NCBI RefSeq assembly: GCF_022763245.1
Contig: NZ_JALEGV010000040.1
Location: 62,001-126,000, forward strand
Direction of reading: 5' to 3'
Source of the DNA: Oricola sp.
Lineage (GTDB): Bacteria > Pseudomonadota > Alphaproteobacteria > Rhizobiales > Rhizobiaceae
DNA: 64,000 bases
Below the pieces are notes generated by a model. It was not told the DNA's origin and made no database searches. It worked only from the letters and a program-made list of their open reading frames with translations. Shown here one piece after another: positions 36,301-44,039 of the stretch. The stretch's first letter is position 1. Every line of letters starts with the position of its first letter. The position numbers and the translations under genes were made by a program.

Positions 36301-37925
36301 GCCCCGGACACGTCGATGTCGCTGCCGGTGTTGAGGTTGACGGTGACCTTCTTGCCGTCACCGCCGAGGCCGCCGTCACCGCCGATGCCGACACTGACGA
36401 CGGGCGCCGCGGCGACCGCATAGCCGCCATTGCCGCCACCGCCGCCGATCGACTGGGCGAAGACACCCGTCGAACCAGACTGCGCGGTCGTTATCGATCC
36501 CGAACTCGTGACCGCGACGTCGTTGGCGTTGCCGCCGGACCCGCCCTTGCCGCCGACGGAGAACAGGCCGCCTGCCCCGCCGCCATTGCCGCCGCCGCCG
36601 CCGACCGACTGCGCGTAGATGCCGATGGAATCCACGTTGGTTGTCTCGATGTTGCCGGTGTTGTTAACGGTGACCTTGTTGCCGCTGGACTCGCCGCCGC
36701 CATTGCCGCCAATGGCGACCAGACCGCCCGAGCCGCTGCCATTGCCCGCCCCTGCGCCCATGCTGCGCGCGTAGATGCCGTAGGCGGCCTCGCCAGTGGT
36801 GAGGATGGAGCCGTCATTGGTGACGGTCACGACGCCCGCGTCACCGCCATTGCCGCCCGCATCGCCCAGCGCGACGGCGCCCGACGGGCTGCCGCCAGAA
36901 CCGCCATTGCCGCCCACGCTCTGGGCGAAGACGCCATGTCCGCTCGCGCCATGGGTCGTGATGTCTGAATTCACGCCGAGGGTGACCGTCACGTCGGCGC
37001 CGTCGCCGCCGTCGCCGCCGCTGCCCGCGTCGGACGCGAAAAGCCCGAAGGAGCCGCCGCCATTGCCGCCCTGGCCGCCCTCGCTCACGGCGAGGATGCC
37101 GTAGGCCTGCGTGCTGCCGTTGACGGTGATGGCGCCGTCATTGTTGACGGCGACGGAGCCCGCGTTGCCGCCGCGGTCACCGCTGTCGCACCACGTCGCC
37201 AGAAGGATGGTGGTGCACCCGCCATTGCTGCCCTTGCCGCCCTTCGAACGCACCTGGATGCCGTTGGCATTGGTCGTCGAGAACGACGCCCCGGACCCCG
37301 GGTTGGAACCGGGATTGTTCACGGTCAGGCTCCCGGAGACGGACCCGCCCACAACGACCGAGTTGGCGTAAAGCTCCATGAGCAGCTCGTCGCTCGTGTA
37401 GGTGGTCGAGCCCAATTCGTAGCTGTCGGTCCCCGTCCTGAAGATGTACTCCCCGCCCGGCTTCAGCGGCGTGCCATCGCTGTCGGCGACAACGAGCACC
37501 TTGTCCGTGTTCGAATTGTTGTCGTGATCGACGGCAACGAGCGTGAACTCGATGACATCGGGAACCGATGGCGCGTCCTGGCCGGTCTTTTCCAGATGGA
37601 TGCCGATGACGCCGCTGTTGACGGTGGTCGTTCCGGGCGTTCCGTCGGCGACGTCGACCGTGCTGACGCCGGTGTTGACGTATCGAATGCCCGCAACGGG
37701 CACGTCGGTGCAGTCGCCGCTGGAGCAGCCCTCATTCGCCGCCTGCGAGGGAGCAGCGGCGATGATGAGAGAAGCAGCGAGAACGGCCGCGGCAAGAAGC
37801 GACCCGCTCCATCCGATCAGGCGGTCCGTCAGGACTCGGACACACCGGAGCACAACTTGACTGGGATCGAGGGGATGAGTTGCTCGCGAAGAACGCAGCA
37901 ACTTGGTCTGCCGAACGACGGTCAT
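30345..37925 (-). CDS. Giant SIGGGGG-repeat autotransporter, 2526 residues
   Basis: Type Va autotransporter. The N-terminus is long and basic (about 38 residues), then a hydrophobic core and cleavage near APSQA-A (about residue 62). Such extended signal peptides are common in very large autotransporters. The ribosome site GAGGGGG lies about 12 bases before the ATG. The passenger has about 26 units of the form VxNxGxIxTxGxxSxGIxAQSIGGGGGNGG, each about 65-85 residues, probably coils of a beta helix. A helical linker contains the pair SC-x14-C (31173-31221), then a barrel of about 275 residues ending in AVPF. Two cysteines follow the signal peptide (EGCSSGDC). It is divergent from the CHAT protease gene. 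Likely a surface adhesin or matrix protein. Confidence 0.93.
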   Translation of the reverse strand: MTVVRQTKLLRSSRATHPLDPSQVVLRCVRVLTDRLIGWSGSLLAAAVLAASLIIAAAPSQAANEGCSSGDCTDVPVAGIRYVNTGVSTVDVADGTPGTTTVNSGVIGIHLEKTGQDAPSVPDVIEFTLVAVDHDNNSNTDKVLVVADSDGTPLKPGGEYIFRTGTDSYELGSTTYTSDELLMELYANSVVVGGSVSGSLTVNNPGSNPGSGASFSTTNANGIQVRSKGGKGSNGGCTTILLATWCDSGDRGGNAGSVAVNNDGAITVNGSTQAYGILAVSEGGQGGNGGGSFGLFASDAGSGGDGGDGADVTVTLGVNSDITTHGASGHGVFAQSVGGNGGSGGSPSGAVALGDAGGNGGDAGVVTVTNDGSILTTGEAAYGIYARSMGAGAGNGSGSGGLVAIGGNGGGESSGNKVTVNNTGNIETTNVDSIGIYAQSVGGGGGNGGGAGGLFSVGGKGGSGGNANDVAVTSSGSITTAQSGSTGVFAQSIGGGGGNGGYAVAAAPVVSVGIGGDGGLGGDGKKVTVNLNTGSDIDVSGAQSRGVLAQSIGGGGGNGGYAVALAAPVPTIPISASFAIGGDAGGGGEAGEVEVNTAAGTSIATAGEDAAGILAQSIGGGGGNGGMAISGAIGTVSVSVGVGGSGGGGGDSDAVSIDNNGTITTDGVRSKGIFAQSIGGGGGNGGNSIAASLGAGAISVGVGGGGGTAGDVKSGTLVTVDNSGAITTNQADSHGIHAQSIGGGGGSGGSAISAAFSGGPVAGSVAVGIGGDGGGGGSGQGVRVTNSGEIHTKAARSYGIAAQSIGGGGGDGGFAVAAAVSISEKLSVSIGVPVGGSGGDAGTGSWVEVANSNAITTEGDLSHAILAQSVGGGGGSGGAAISVPIAIGTGSSGAVGVAIGGGGGSGGTAASVDVSNASTIVTMGSDANGIRAQSIGGGGGNGGFGGSFGLAIGGNASASASIAIGGAGGTGNYAGAVSVENEGDITTGGDRSSAIYAESIGGGGGSGGGSATLAGTFSAAGAGLSASVAVGGAGGDGNDGAVVQVTSDGNITTGAEDGSAGYMSHGIHATSIGGGGGTGGFAASISATASEKSGGAISVSVGGSGGDGGIGRNVGVGVALNDTDIVDNTPGASYGDVISVDPITGTIVTHGSNAHGILAESIGGGGGDGGFAGAFSAAVNTSEKKSLALSVAVGGAGGSGGHAGDVIVNNAAAITANGVNSNGIAARSIGGGGGNGGGSLAGAFGAKESITLNVAVGGSGGTGNGAGDVDVTNSGDISLTYAPVLYDEEADEAPVDTAAIFAQSISGGGGNGGFAFSTSIGGPENRSLNVSVGGAGGDAAPVGSTVGGVMVDNSGTLSTNADRAHGIFGQSIGGSGGNGGFAAAIGVSVIPPTESKWVVNASVAVGGSGGTGNYGGTVELANTGEITTHGDNAHAIYGQSIGGGGGNGGLAYSGNIGLGDGEGKSFQAAVSVGGNGGDGNHGGYVEIDNDNSLETFGDMANGIVAQSIGGGGGAGGGANALNVLLNAGNFDPFSKFSTSNLKLEIAVGGSGGGGENDGGEVFVDNDGDITTHGDQSRGIWAQSIGGGGGAGGGGALSTGFPEGDLAVAVATCLPCNLPNIVDPTDLSVIVGGDAGASGDGKKVTVANAAAITTDGNFSHAIYAQSIGGGGGEAVIWSKLEDPEGRTDEELEALNGLSDGGAAAIGPNGKFGIGGAGGAAGDGGEVIVTMSDTASLETFGDEAHGIIAQSIGGGGGTSGSIDRTLPNPQSLQAITGVTDLPNVGLGLGFARDGGNAGDGGNVTITSEGDIVTHGSSSMGIFAQSIGGGGGLAGGTGIGPTISVFAGSVGGDGSAGKVSVGQTGDITTSGYAAHGIFAQSAGGGKDTYVGYGDDVTVSLDGTIDTSGQNAIGVFAQSIGVDGAGDITVTLAEGSKVSGGTLVGLDTDVQPETAAGIRLMDGVDNLVTNRGEVTTADGVDGYAMVSTGGIETVDNFGTMTGSFDLGDGANGFTNEIGSTLNSGLVAKVGTGNTLSNAGTVAPGGEDRVMTTSVTGIYEQTDTGTFSVDLDLALTSLTPPTPREPNETDVILASQEISVNGMVDLSLMNIGNVLPGEHQALLARSDTTLTDFGIELSAPASAVATYGLTTTSTDLLLDYAVDFSPEGLNANQTSLGDYINDFQLAGGSESLEPVVEALFNIPDLEGYAPVLDQLTPEPFVESQIAALYASMDFEESLLSCRVANGPHKFNAEGECMWVAGVGGETHRESDFENLGWSSSEYSSRFGAQGIVSDHVRVGFGGMIGSMNGKVGEMSENTGQRFQAGAAIKGVFGGTTIAGTFTGGYDIYEVVREVELPNGPNYTLESSPEYAYAAAHARLSHTIGGSSGYLRPSMDVGVTWVRANGFTEEGDSPVALIVEEQTQRFVTIAPSLEIGGEFRATEQTVVRPFASIGYIGVPLGSDPGISAAFVGAPASVDPFTVYGDADSAYLDLKLGFDVVSEPGMSFRALATAQIGETTQDYSGSMKLAVPF
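32165..37110 (-). repeat. About 26 beta-helix repeats with SIGGGGG core
   Basis: Each unit carries the core x-G-I-x-A-Q-S-I-G-G-G-G-G at 65-85 residue spacing; edge copies are degenerate (SEGGQGG at the start, SAGGGKD and SIGVDGAG at the end). The DNA is dominated by GCCGCC runs on the plus strand and is a hot spot for unit gain or loss. Confidence 0.8.
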
Positions 37926-38030
37926 GGTAATCGTGCCCCCTCAAGCGAACGATCAGAATTAACGTCTTCTTAAGAGTTGTATCGACTTGCGGTCACAATA
38001 CAAGCATTGGTTGAAACTCCGGACACCTCA

Positions 38031-38046
38031 GTGACATTATTGTCAC
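38031..38046. promoter_or_regulatory. Perfect palindrome between the autotransporter and CHAT genes
   Basis: GTGACA-TTAT-TGTCAC is a perfect 6-4-6 inverted repeat in the 344-base divergent region 37926-38269. The region is AT-richer than its surroundings and holds no gene I can support. It lies about 105 bases from the autotransporter ATG and 224 bases from the CHAT start, so one factor could control both. It resembles a CRP/FNR site but the half-sites are 8, not 6, bases apart. Confidence 0.5.
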
Positions 38047-38269
38047 AGCAACAGAGCGGGTCTTCGGCACGGAAATCTTTCGATCGGGAAGTGGTGCCGG
38101 TGGCGTATCAGGGAGGATCCCGACGGGAGCGCATTCGCTTCGTCGGCCCCGACACGCGCGACGGTGCGGCGGCAGCTTGACCCGCGTCTTGACCGTTCAA
38201 TAGTGTCGGGACAGTTTGCACCGGGACGTTGTCGATCGGGCAAGCATGTTCGGGGAAGTGGGGGAAGCG

Positions 38270-41200
38270 GTGCTGTTCAGGACCTTGATGATCGTCTGGG
38301 CGCTTGTGATGGCTGCGGCCCCTGCCCAGGCGCTCGAAATCTACCGCAACGGGGTACGCTACGACATCGCCGCGCGCCTGCCTTCGGGCGCCAGCTTTCG
38401 CGTGGACGGCGTCGATCGAAAATTCGAGCTCGGCGGCGTGGACGGCAATCTGCGCCTCATTCAGGACGACTATGCGGAATGCGGGAGCCTGATCGACGAA
38501 AGACAGACGAACTGGGCGAAATACGGGTTCCTGGAGTCTTTCGACCGCTACAAGAGCGCAAACGAGTGCTCGATCACCATCCACGATCCGGCCGGCAAGG
38601 AAACGGTCGCCTCCTTCTACATTCGCATCGACGCGTGCAACTGCTTCTCCGCACTGCATTTCCGTTTCTTCGACCGCGACCTGAAGGATTTCGAGGACAA
38701 CGCGCCCTTCGTCGTCGCCAGCGTGCGCGTCAACAACAACGGCGCCGCGGGGCCCGATGTCGCGACACGCGGGTCGGCTGCAAAGCCTGAAGCGGATCAG
38801 GCTGCAGTCACTGACGACAATCCGACTGGCGACGAGCCGAGCGCACCGGCCATGCCCGCAACGGCCCGGGTGTCGGCGGCTCTCGAAGGCCTGACCTGCC
38901 TGCGCTCCGTTCACCTCTTCGGCGAGAAGAGCAGCCAGGCTTTTTCCGAGGGCGACAAGGCGGCGCGCGCGCTCATCCTGATGTCCGCATGGACCGGAAC
39001 GAAGATCGCGGACATGGCGCGGCGCGCAGGCGTTTCGCAGATGGCTTCATCGGTCAGTTATGATTTCCCGGGCGAGGATCGAACAAACCTGCGGCAGATC
39101 GAGACTGTCATCGCGGCCCATGGCGAGGCCATCGCGCGGCTGGAAGCCGATGTCGCCCGCTACGGCCTAAGCCTTTGCGGCATCGTCTCGGCCTCGCTTC
39201 ACGACACCGTCGAAAGACTTTACAACTCGCAAGGGCAGTTCAGATCCGTCTCGCACTGGTATCTGGAAGCCGCGCAGCAGCTCACCCAGTTGCACGAATG
39301 CGCAAGCGGTGAAATCGACGGCGCCTTCGGCCCGTCCAGCCGCACGACCTGGAACAGGATGTTGACTGCGCTTGGTCAGCCTTCCGTCGGCGGGGACTTC
39401 ACGCCCACGATGAGCGACGTGATCCGGGTCGCCGCGATCCCGGTGACGGGGCCCGCCTGCGACGGGGCCTCCGCCGCGAAGGCAGGCACAGTCGCGATCC
39501 CCGTCCTGCCGTTTCTCTACGGCCGCACCTGGACATCACAGGGCTGGCTGGAGCGGCGGACGCCGAAACTGCGGGTGATCCTCGACAACCTGGCCACGGC
39601 GAACGAATGGACCCCGTTTCAGCAGCGCCTCGTGCGCATTCTGGTCAATGACGCCAACAAGACCAATGACGCCTTCACGGACTGGGACTTCTATGACGCG
39701 TTGGCACTCGAAAGGATTTTCAAGTCCGGCATCGGCGTGACACCGAACGAGGGTGCCGCCAGCTATTGGCGCTCCGTCGCCGATCGCAAGCAGACCGAAT
39801 ATCAGCGCTATGTGCGCGTGATCGAAACAGGCGAGAACGTCCGCGACTTCACCCTTGAAATGATCCGCGCGAACACGCCGCCAAAAGACACCTACATGGC
39901 GACCTGGGTGAGTTCGCTCATTCCCCTCGATGCCCGCCTTGCGATGAACATCGACCGCCGGGTCGGGATGGCGCGGCTTTCGCATCTCGTCATGAAATAT
40001 CCGGAGGCGCTCGCGACGGTCGAGCAGACGGCCGGGCCGGAATTGCTCTATCCGCTGGCCGACCGACTGCTGGAGGGGTCGAGCGTGCTTGGCAAGGGCA
40101 CGGCGCAGGCTCGCGTGCTGCTCGAGGCCGCAGTGAAACAGAAGGCCCCTTACGCCGCCTCGCGCCTCGCCTTCATGCTCTATCACGGCAATGGCGGCCC
40201 GGCGGACAAGGAGCGGGCGAAGAGCCTCTTCCAGTTCGCCTCGCGCAATGGCGGGGCCTTCGCCGACTATGCGCTAGGCAGGATCGCCGAGATCGAAACT
40301 CCAGAGGATCCGGACAAGGCGTTCGACTGGTATGAGCGCTTTCTCACGCAGAAGCGCAACGGCTACGATTCGTTTGCCGCGGGCAGCCTGATCATCAACC
40401 GTATGATGGCCGGCAGCCTCGCGCTGGCGACACCGCGCGCCAAGGCCCTGGTCGATAAGATCGCCCGCGGCCAGCAGGACTATGGGCAGTATTTCCCGCG
40501 CAGCCTCGCCCTCCTCTATCTGTGTTCCGATTGCGGCGGCTCGATCGATTACGCGGAGGCCGCACGGTGGCTGCGCATCACCCGCGACGGCGGCGCCGGA
40601 CGAGCGGGCGTCATCCTCTACCGGCTTCTCAAGCAGCTCCCGGAGCTGGCGACGTCACCGAACGAGGCCATCGACAGCCTCAAATTCACGGTGGACGTCG
40701 CCAACGAACACATTCTCAAGAGCGACGACCACGTGGAGCCGTATCTGGCCTTCAAGCTCGAGGAAGCGCGCAATGCGAGCGACCCGGCGGGCCGGCTGCA
40801 ACAGATGAAGACGGTGATGGACGGCCTGTGCAGGTTTGCCCGGGGGCCCGGTTCCAAATGCGAGACCGCGGCGAAGCATCTCGCCTCCGGCGCCTTCGGC
40901 GCGGACCTCGTGGTGGTCGGCCTCGAGCGTCTGGAAGAGCTGAACTCGGTGGCGTTGGTCGACGTGCTCGCGGCCTATGGCGACTTCAAGGGCGCGCTCG
41001 AGCGCGGGTTGCGCGCGGAAGCGGACAAAATGTTGCGCTCGTCTTCGGTCATTTCGAGCGAGACGTCGGAACGAGACTCGTTCTTCGCCGACATCGACCA
41101 TCTGCGCGCACCGACGCTGCGCCGCCTGGTCTCGCAGAGAGACCCCTCCGACATGGCGTCGCTGCCCGACGGTTTCGTCGAATATCTGGGCCTGCTGGCA

Positions 41201-43246
41201 CGCAACGGCGACGACGAGGCACGCGAATATCTGCAACTCGTCTCGTCCGCGCCTGCGCCCCTCGAAACCGTCAGCCCGGACCTTGAGGCTGCACGCCAGA
41301 CCTTCGAGCGGGTCAAGGCGCGAGGCGGGCTGAGCATGTCCCTCGTCAATGCGGCGCGCATCTATTCGACCGCTCTGCAGGCGGCGCAGGCGCCCGCACA
41401 GGCGCTTCAATACGAACTGACGGCTCTCGCGGCCGAGCGCCAGCTTGACCAGGTGACCGGCTTCAACGCCGGGCCGCTGCAGGGCCGGCTCAAATCCGTC
41501 TGCCACCTCTCCAAGGCAAGCGAGCGCATCTTCGCGCTCGGTGCCGACGGCGTCGCGCTGGTGCTCGCCAAGGACGCCATCAACGAATTGCAGGACATTC
41601 GTCAGCAACTTGCATCGCTTCCCGAGCGGCTGCAGGGATGTTTCCGGGACCTCGTCGCCGACAACTACCGCTGGCTCGCCGACCTTCTCGTCCGTCAGGA
41701 TCGGTTGAGCGAGGCCGAACTCGTGCTGTCGCTTCTGAAGGACTTCGAGGCGTTCCAGTTCGCGGGCCGCGACAGCGCCTTTTCCGGCGACGCCTTCCGC
41801 CAATTGCCCTATTCGGCCGCCGAGCAGGCCCTGAAGGACGCGCTCGACGACCTCACCCTTCCGACCGTCACCGATACGCGCCGCAGGATCGAGCTGCGCG
41901 CAAAGCAATCCGTGCAGAGCCTGACACGCGCCGAGCAATCCGAGCTCGCAGAGATCGAGCAGAACCTCGCTGCCGCCGAAGCGGCCTACGAAGCCGGGCT
42001 GCAGCGCATCCTCGACGCCGCGGATGGCCTCGACGGCGCAGCGCTCCCCGAAGCGACGCTCGCCGCGGAGCAATCCGTCCAGGAGACGTTGCTGGGCAGG
42101 CTCGAGGAGAATGTCGCGGCGATCCACTATCTCGTCATGCCCGACCGGCTGAACATCATCCTGACCACGCGCACGGACCGCAAAAGCGTCACGATCGACA
42201 CCTGGAACGACGAACCCTTCTCAGAGGCTAAGCTGAACGAGGAGCTGGAATATTTCCATTTCGTCATCAGCAATCCGAGCTTCGACCCGCTTCCAGTCAG
42301 CCGCCAGCTCTACGATCTGCTGGTCGCTCCGCTCAAAGAGGAGTTGAAGGCCGCCGATCCGGAGATGCTGCTCGTCTCGCTCGACAAGCGCCTGCGCTAT
42401 CTGCCCTACCAGACGCTGCATGACGGCGACAAATTCCTGGTCGAGCGCTTCGCCCTGTCGCTGTTGACCAGCAGCGAGAGCGAAATCAGCGGCAGCCATG
42501 TGTCCGACGTGCCTTTCGCCGCGCTGGGGATGACCCAGCAGTCCGGCCTGTTCGCGGCGCTGCCCGGCGTCGCCGTCGAGCTCGACGGCATCGTCAAGGG
42601 GCAGAACGGGTTCGGCTTGTTCGACGGCCAGGTCTACATGGACGAGGCCTTCGACCGGCCTGCCCTCGTGCGGTCCCTGAAGATCGGCGAGACAGGCGAC
42701 GCCGGCCTCGGCTTCGTGCATGTCTCGTCGCATTTCCAGCTTGGCGACAACGACGTCGATTCGTTCTTGCTGCTCGGCAACGGAGAGCATCTGAGCCTCG
42801 CCGAAATCAAGGACGACCCGAATGCCTTCGACTTCAGCCATGTCGAACTGCTGACCCTTTCGGCCTGCGAGACCGGCCGGGCGCATCCGGACAATGACGG
42901 CAGGGAGATCGAGAGCCTTGCCAAGATCACCGGAGACCGTGGCGCCCATTCGACAATCGCCAGCCTGTGGCCAGTGGCCGACAGCTCCACGGCCCTTCTG
43001 ATGCAACGTTTCTATGAGCTGCGCGCGCTCGGTTCCATGTCGAAGGCCAAGGCGCTCGCCGTGGCTCAGCGCGAGTTCATCCGCGGCGAAGTCGGGAGTT
43101 CGGAAAACCTCACGACCCGAAGCATCGTCTACGAGACGGCCCGCCGGTTCGGCGCCCCGTTCACAGAGCGCGACGACGGCATCGATCCGGGATTTGCCCA
43201 TCCCTTCTACTGGGCTCCATTCGTTTTGACCGGAAACTGGCGATGA
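38270..43246 (+). CDS. Exported CHAT-domain protease with Sel1/TPR-like repeats
   Basis: About 1658 residues. The GTG at 38270 follows GGGGGAAG and gives a clean signal peptide (LFRTLMIVWALVMAAAPAQA-LE); ATG 38246 adds an acidic n-region and is less likely. An N-terminal domain of unknown fold is followed by a peptidoglycan-binding-like helix pair near 330-370 (EIDGAFGPSSRTTWNRML), Sel1-like repeats near 630-700 (AASRLAFMLYHGNGG...AKSLFQFAS) and long helical TPR-like regions. The last 300 or so residues form a CHAT (caspase-like) domain with His1488 (HVSSHFQ) and Cys1533 (LTLSACETGRA). The dyad is intact, so it should be an active Cys protease in the periplasm or outside. It overlaps the next gene by 4 bases. 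Targets are unknown; the flanking autotransporters are obvious candidates. Confidence 0.88.
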   Translation: MLFRTLMIVWALVMAAAPAQALEIYRNGVRYDIAARLPSGASFRVDGVDRKFELGGVDGNLRLIQDDYAECGSLIDERQTNWAKYGFLESFDRYKSANECSITIHDPAGKETVASFYIRIDACNCFSALHFRFFDRDLKDFEDNAPFVVASVRVNNNGAAGPDVATRGSAAKPEADQAAVTDDNPTGDEPSAPAMPATARVSAALEGLTCLRSVHLFGEKSSQAFSEGDKAARALILMSAWTGTKIADMARRAGVSQMASSVSYDFPGEDRTNLRQIETVIAAHGEAIARLEADVARYGLSLCGIVSASLHDTVERLYNSQGQFRSVSHWYLEAAQQLTQLHECASGEIDGAFGPSSRTTWNRMLTALGQPSVGGDFTPTMSDVIRVAAIPVTGPACDGASAAKAGTVAIPVLPFLYGRTWTSQGWLERRTPKLRVILDNLATANEWTPFQQRLVRILVNDANKTNDAFTDWDFYDALALERIFKSGIGVTPNEGAASYWRSVADRKQTEYQRYVRVIETGENVRDFTLEMIRANTPPKDTYMATWVSSLIPLDARLAMNIDRRVGMARLSHLVMKYPEALATVEQTAGPELLYPLADRLLEGSSVLGKGTAQARVLLEAAVKQKAPYAASRLAFMLYHGNGGPADKERAKSLFQFASRNGGAFADYALGRIAEIETPEDPDKAFDWYERFLTQKRNGYDSFAAGSLIINRMMAGSLALATPRAKALVDKIARGQQDYGQYFPRSLALLYLCSDCGGSIDYAEAARWLRITRDGGAGRAGVILYRLLKQLPELATSPNEAIDSLKFTVDVANEHILKSDDHVEPYLAFKLEEARNASDPAGRLQQMKTVMDGLCRFARGPGSKCETAAKHLASGAFGADLVVVGLERLEELNSVALVDVLAAYGDFKGALERGLRAEADKMLRSSSVISSETSERDSFFADIDHLRAPTLRRLVSQRDPSDMASLPDGFVEYLGLLARNGDDEAREYLQLVSSAPAPLETVSPDLEAARQTFERVKARGGLSMSLVNAARIYSTALQAAQAPAQALQYELTALAAERQLDQVTGFNAGPLQGRLKSVCHLSKASERIFALGADGVALVLAKDAINELQDIRQQLASLPERLQGCFRDLVADNYRWLADLLVRQDRLSEAELVLSLLKDFEAFQFAGRDSAFSGDAFRQLPYSAAEQALKDALDDLTLPTVTDTRRRIELRAKQSVQSLTRAEQSELAEIEQNLAAAEAAYEAGLQRILDAADGLDGAALPEATLAAEQSVQETLLGRLEENVAAIHYLVMPDRLNIILTTRTDRKSVTIDTWNDEPFSEAKLNEELEYFHFVISNPSFDPLPVSRQLYDLLVAPLKEELKAADPEMLLVSLDKRLRYLPYQTLHDGDKFLVERFALSLLTSSESEISGSHVSDVPFAALGMTQQSGLFAALPGVAVELDGIVKGQNGFGLFDGQVYMDEAFDRPALVRSLKIGETGDAGLGFVHVSSHFQLGDNDVDSFLLLGNGEHLSLAEIKDDPNAFDFSHVELLTLSACETGRAHPDNDGREIESLAKITGDRGAHSTIASLWPVADSSTALLMQRFYELRALGSMSKAKALAVAQREFIRGEVGSSENLTTRSIVYETARRFGAPFTERDDGIDPGFAHPFYWAPFVLTGNWR

Positions 43247-44010
43247 CCCGCACATTCAGGAACACATCCGCACAAGCAATGGTCGCGGCCGCAGCTGCCG
43301 GCTTCTGGCTGGCGCCGACCACGACGCTGGCGCAGGACGCCACGGCCGACATCATGGCGAAGGCCGATCAATGCTTCGGGGCGTCATTCAGTCGTGAGGA
43401 AGGGCCGGTCCGAGACGTGCGCGTGATCTTCTCCGCCACGGACACAACGGAGGAGCCGCGCTGGAACTCCTTCGTGAGCTTCGAATACAGCCTGTGGGAC
43501 GTTCCCAACGAGACCTATGGCGTCACCTCGTCGTGCACCGCATCCGGCGACGACATTTTCTGCACCGGCGAATGCGATTCCGGCGCGCTGCGCATCCAGC
43601 TCGCCGAAGACGGCCGCCTCTTCGTCGAGGCGCCCGGAACCTATTACATGCTGATGCAGGGTACCGACGGCATGGTGCCTCCCGTGATGGACGCGGACGG
43701 CATCTGGCTGAACGACATCTTCGCGCTGTCGCCCGTCGACGATCCGGACGGCAAGTGCAACGCCACGCCTCAGCAGACCTTTGTCGAGCTGCGCGCGGGT
43801 GACCTCTCGCCGCGCGTCAAGATCCTCGAGACGAAGCTGAACAGCCTCGGCCACTTCCTGGAGTTTCCCAACACGGTTTTCGACGAGCAGACGACCGCGG
43901 CGGTGCTTTCGTTCCAGACACAGTATCAGCTTCCCGCGACCGGGGTCGTCGATCAGAGAACGGCACGCGTGATCGACAGCGCCGCCTTCACAAGCGGCGG
44001 CGGGTGCTAG
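43243..44010 (+). CDS. Secreted protein with C-terminal peptidoglycan-binding domain
   Basis: A 255-residue exported protein. The signal peptide ends near TLAQ-D (residue 31). The central part is Cys-rich (SSCTASGDDIFCTGECDSGALRI) and probably disulfide-bonded, which also argues for an extracytoplasmic location. The C-terminal 65 residues form a PG_binding_1 domain (LSPRVKILETKLNSLGHFL, then FDEQTTAAVLSFQTQYQLPATGVVDQRTARVI). Its ATG overlaps the CHAT stop codon (ATGA), so the two products are made together and could anchor the protease to the cell wall. It converges with the giant autotransporter gene, 29 bases away. Confidence 0.87.
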   Translation: MTRTFRNTSAQAMVAAAAAGFWLAPTTTLAQDATADIMAKADQCFGASFSREEGPVRDVRVIFSATDTTEEPRWNSFVSFEYSLWDVPNETYGVTSSCTASGDDIFCTGECDSGALRIQLAEDGRLFVEAPGTYYMLMQGTDGMVPPVMDADGIWLNDIFALSPVDDPDGKCNATPQQTFVELRAGDLSPRVKILETKLNSLGHFLEFPNTVFDEQTTAAVLSFQTQYQLPATGVVDQRTARVIDSAAFTSGGGC

Positions 44011-44039
44011 TCGCCCAGCAGGCCGCGTAGGTCGCAACC

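Noticed and set aside
32165-37110. CRISPR-like array because of regular spaced repeats
   Set aside because: The repeats are in frame, degenerate at DNA level, and encode a continuous autotransporter passenger.
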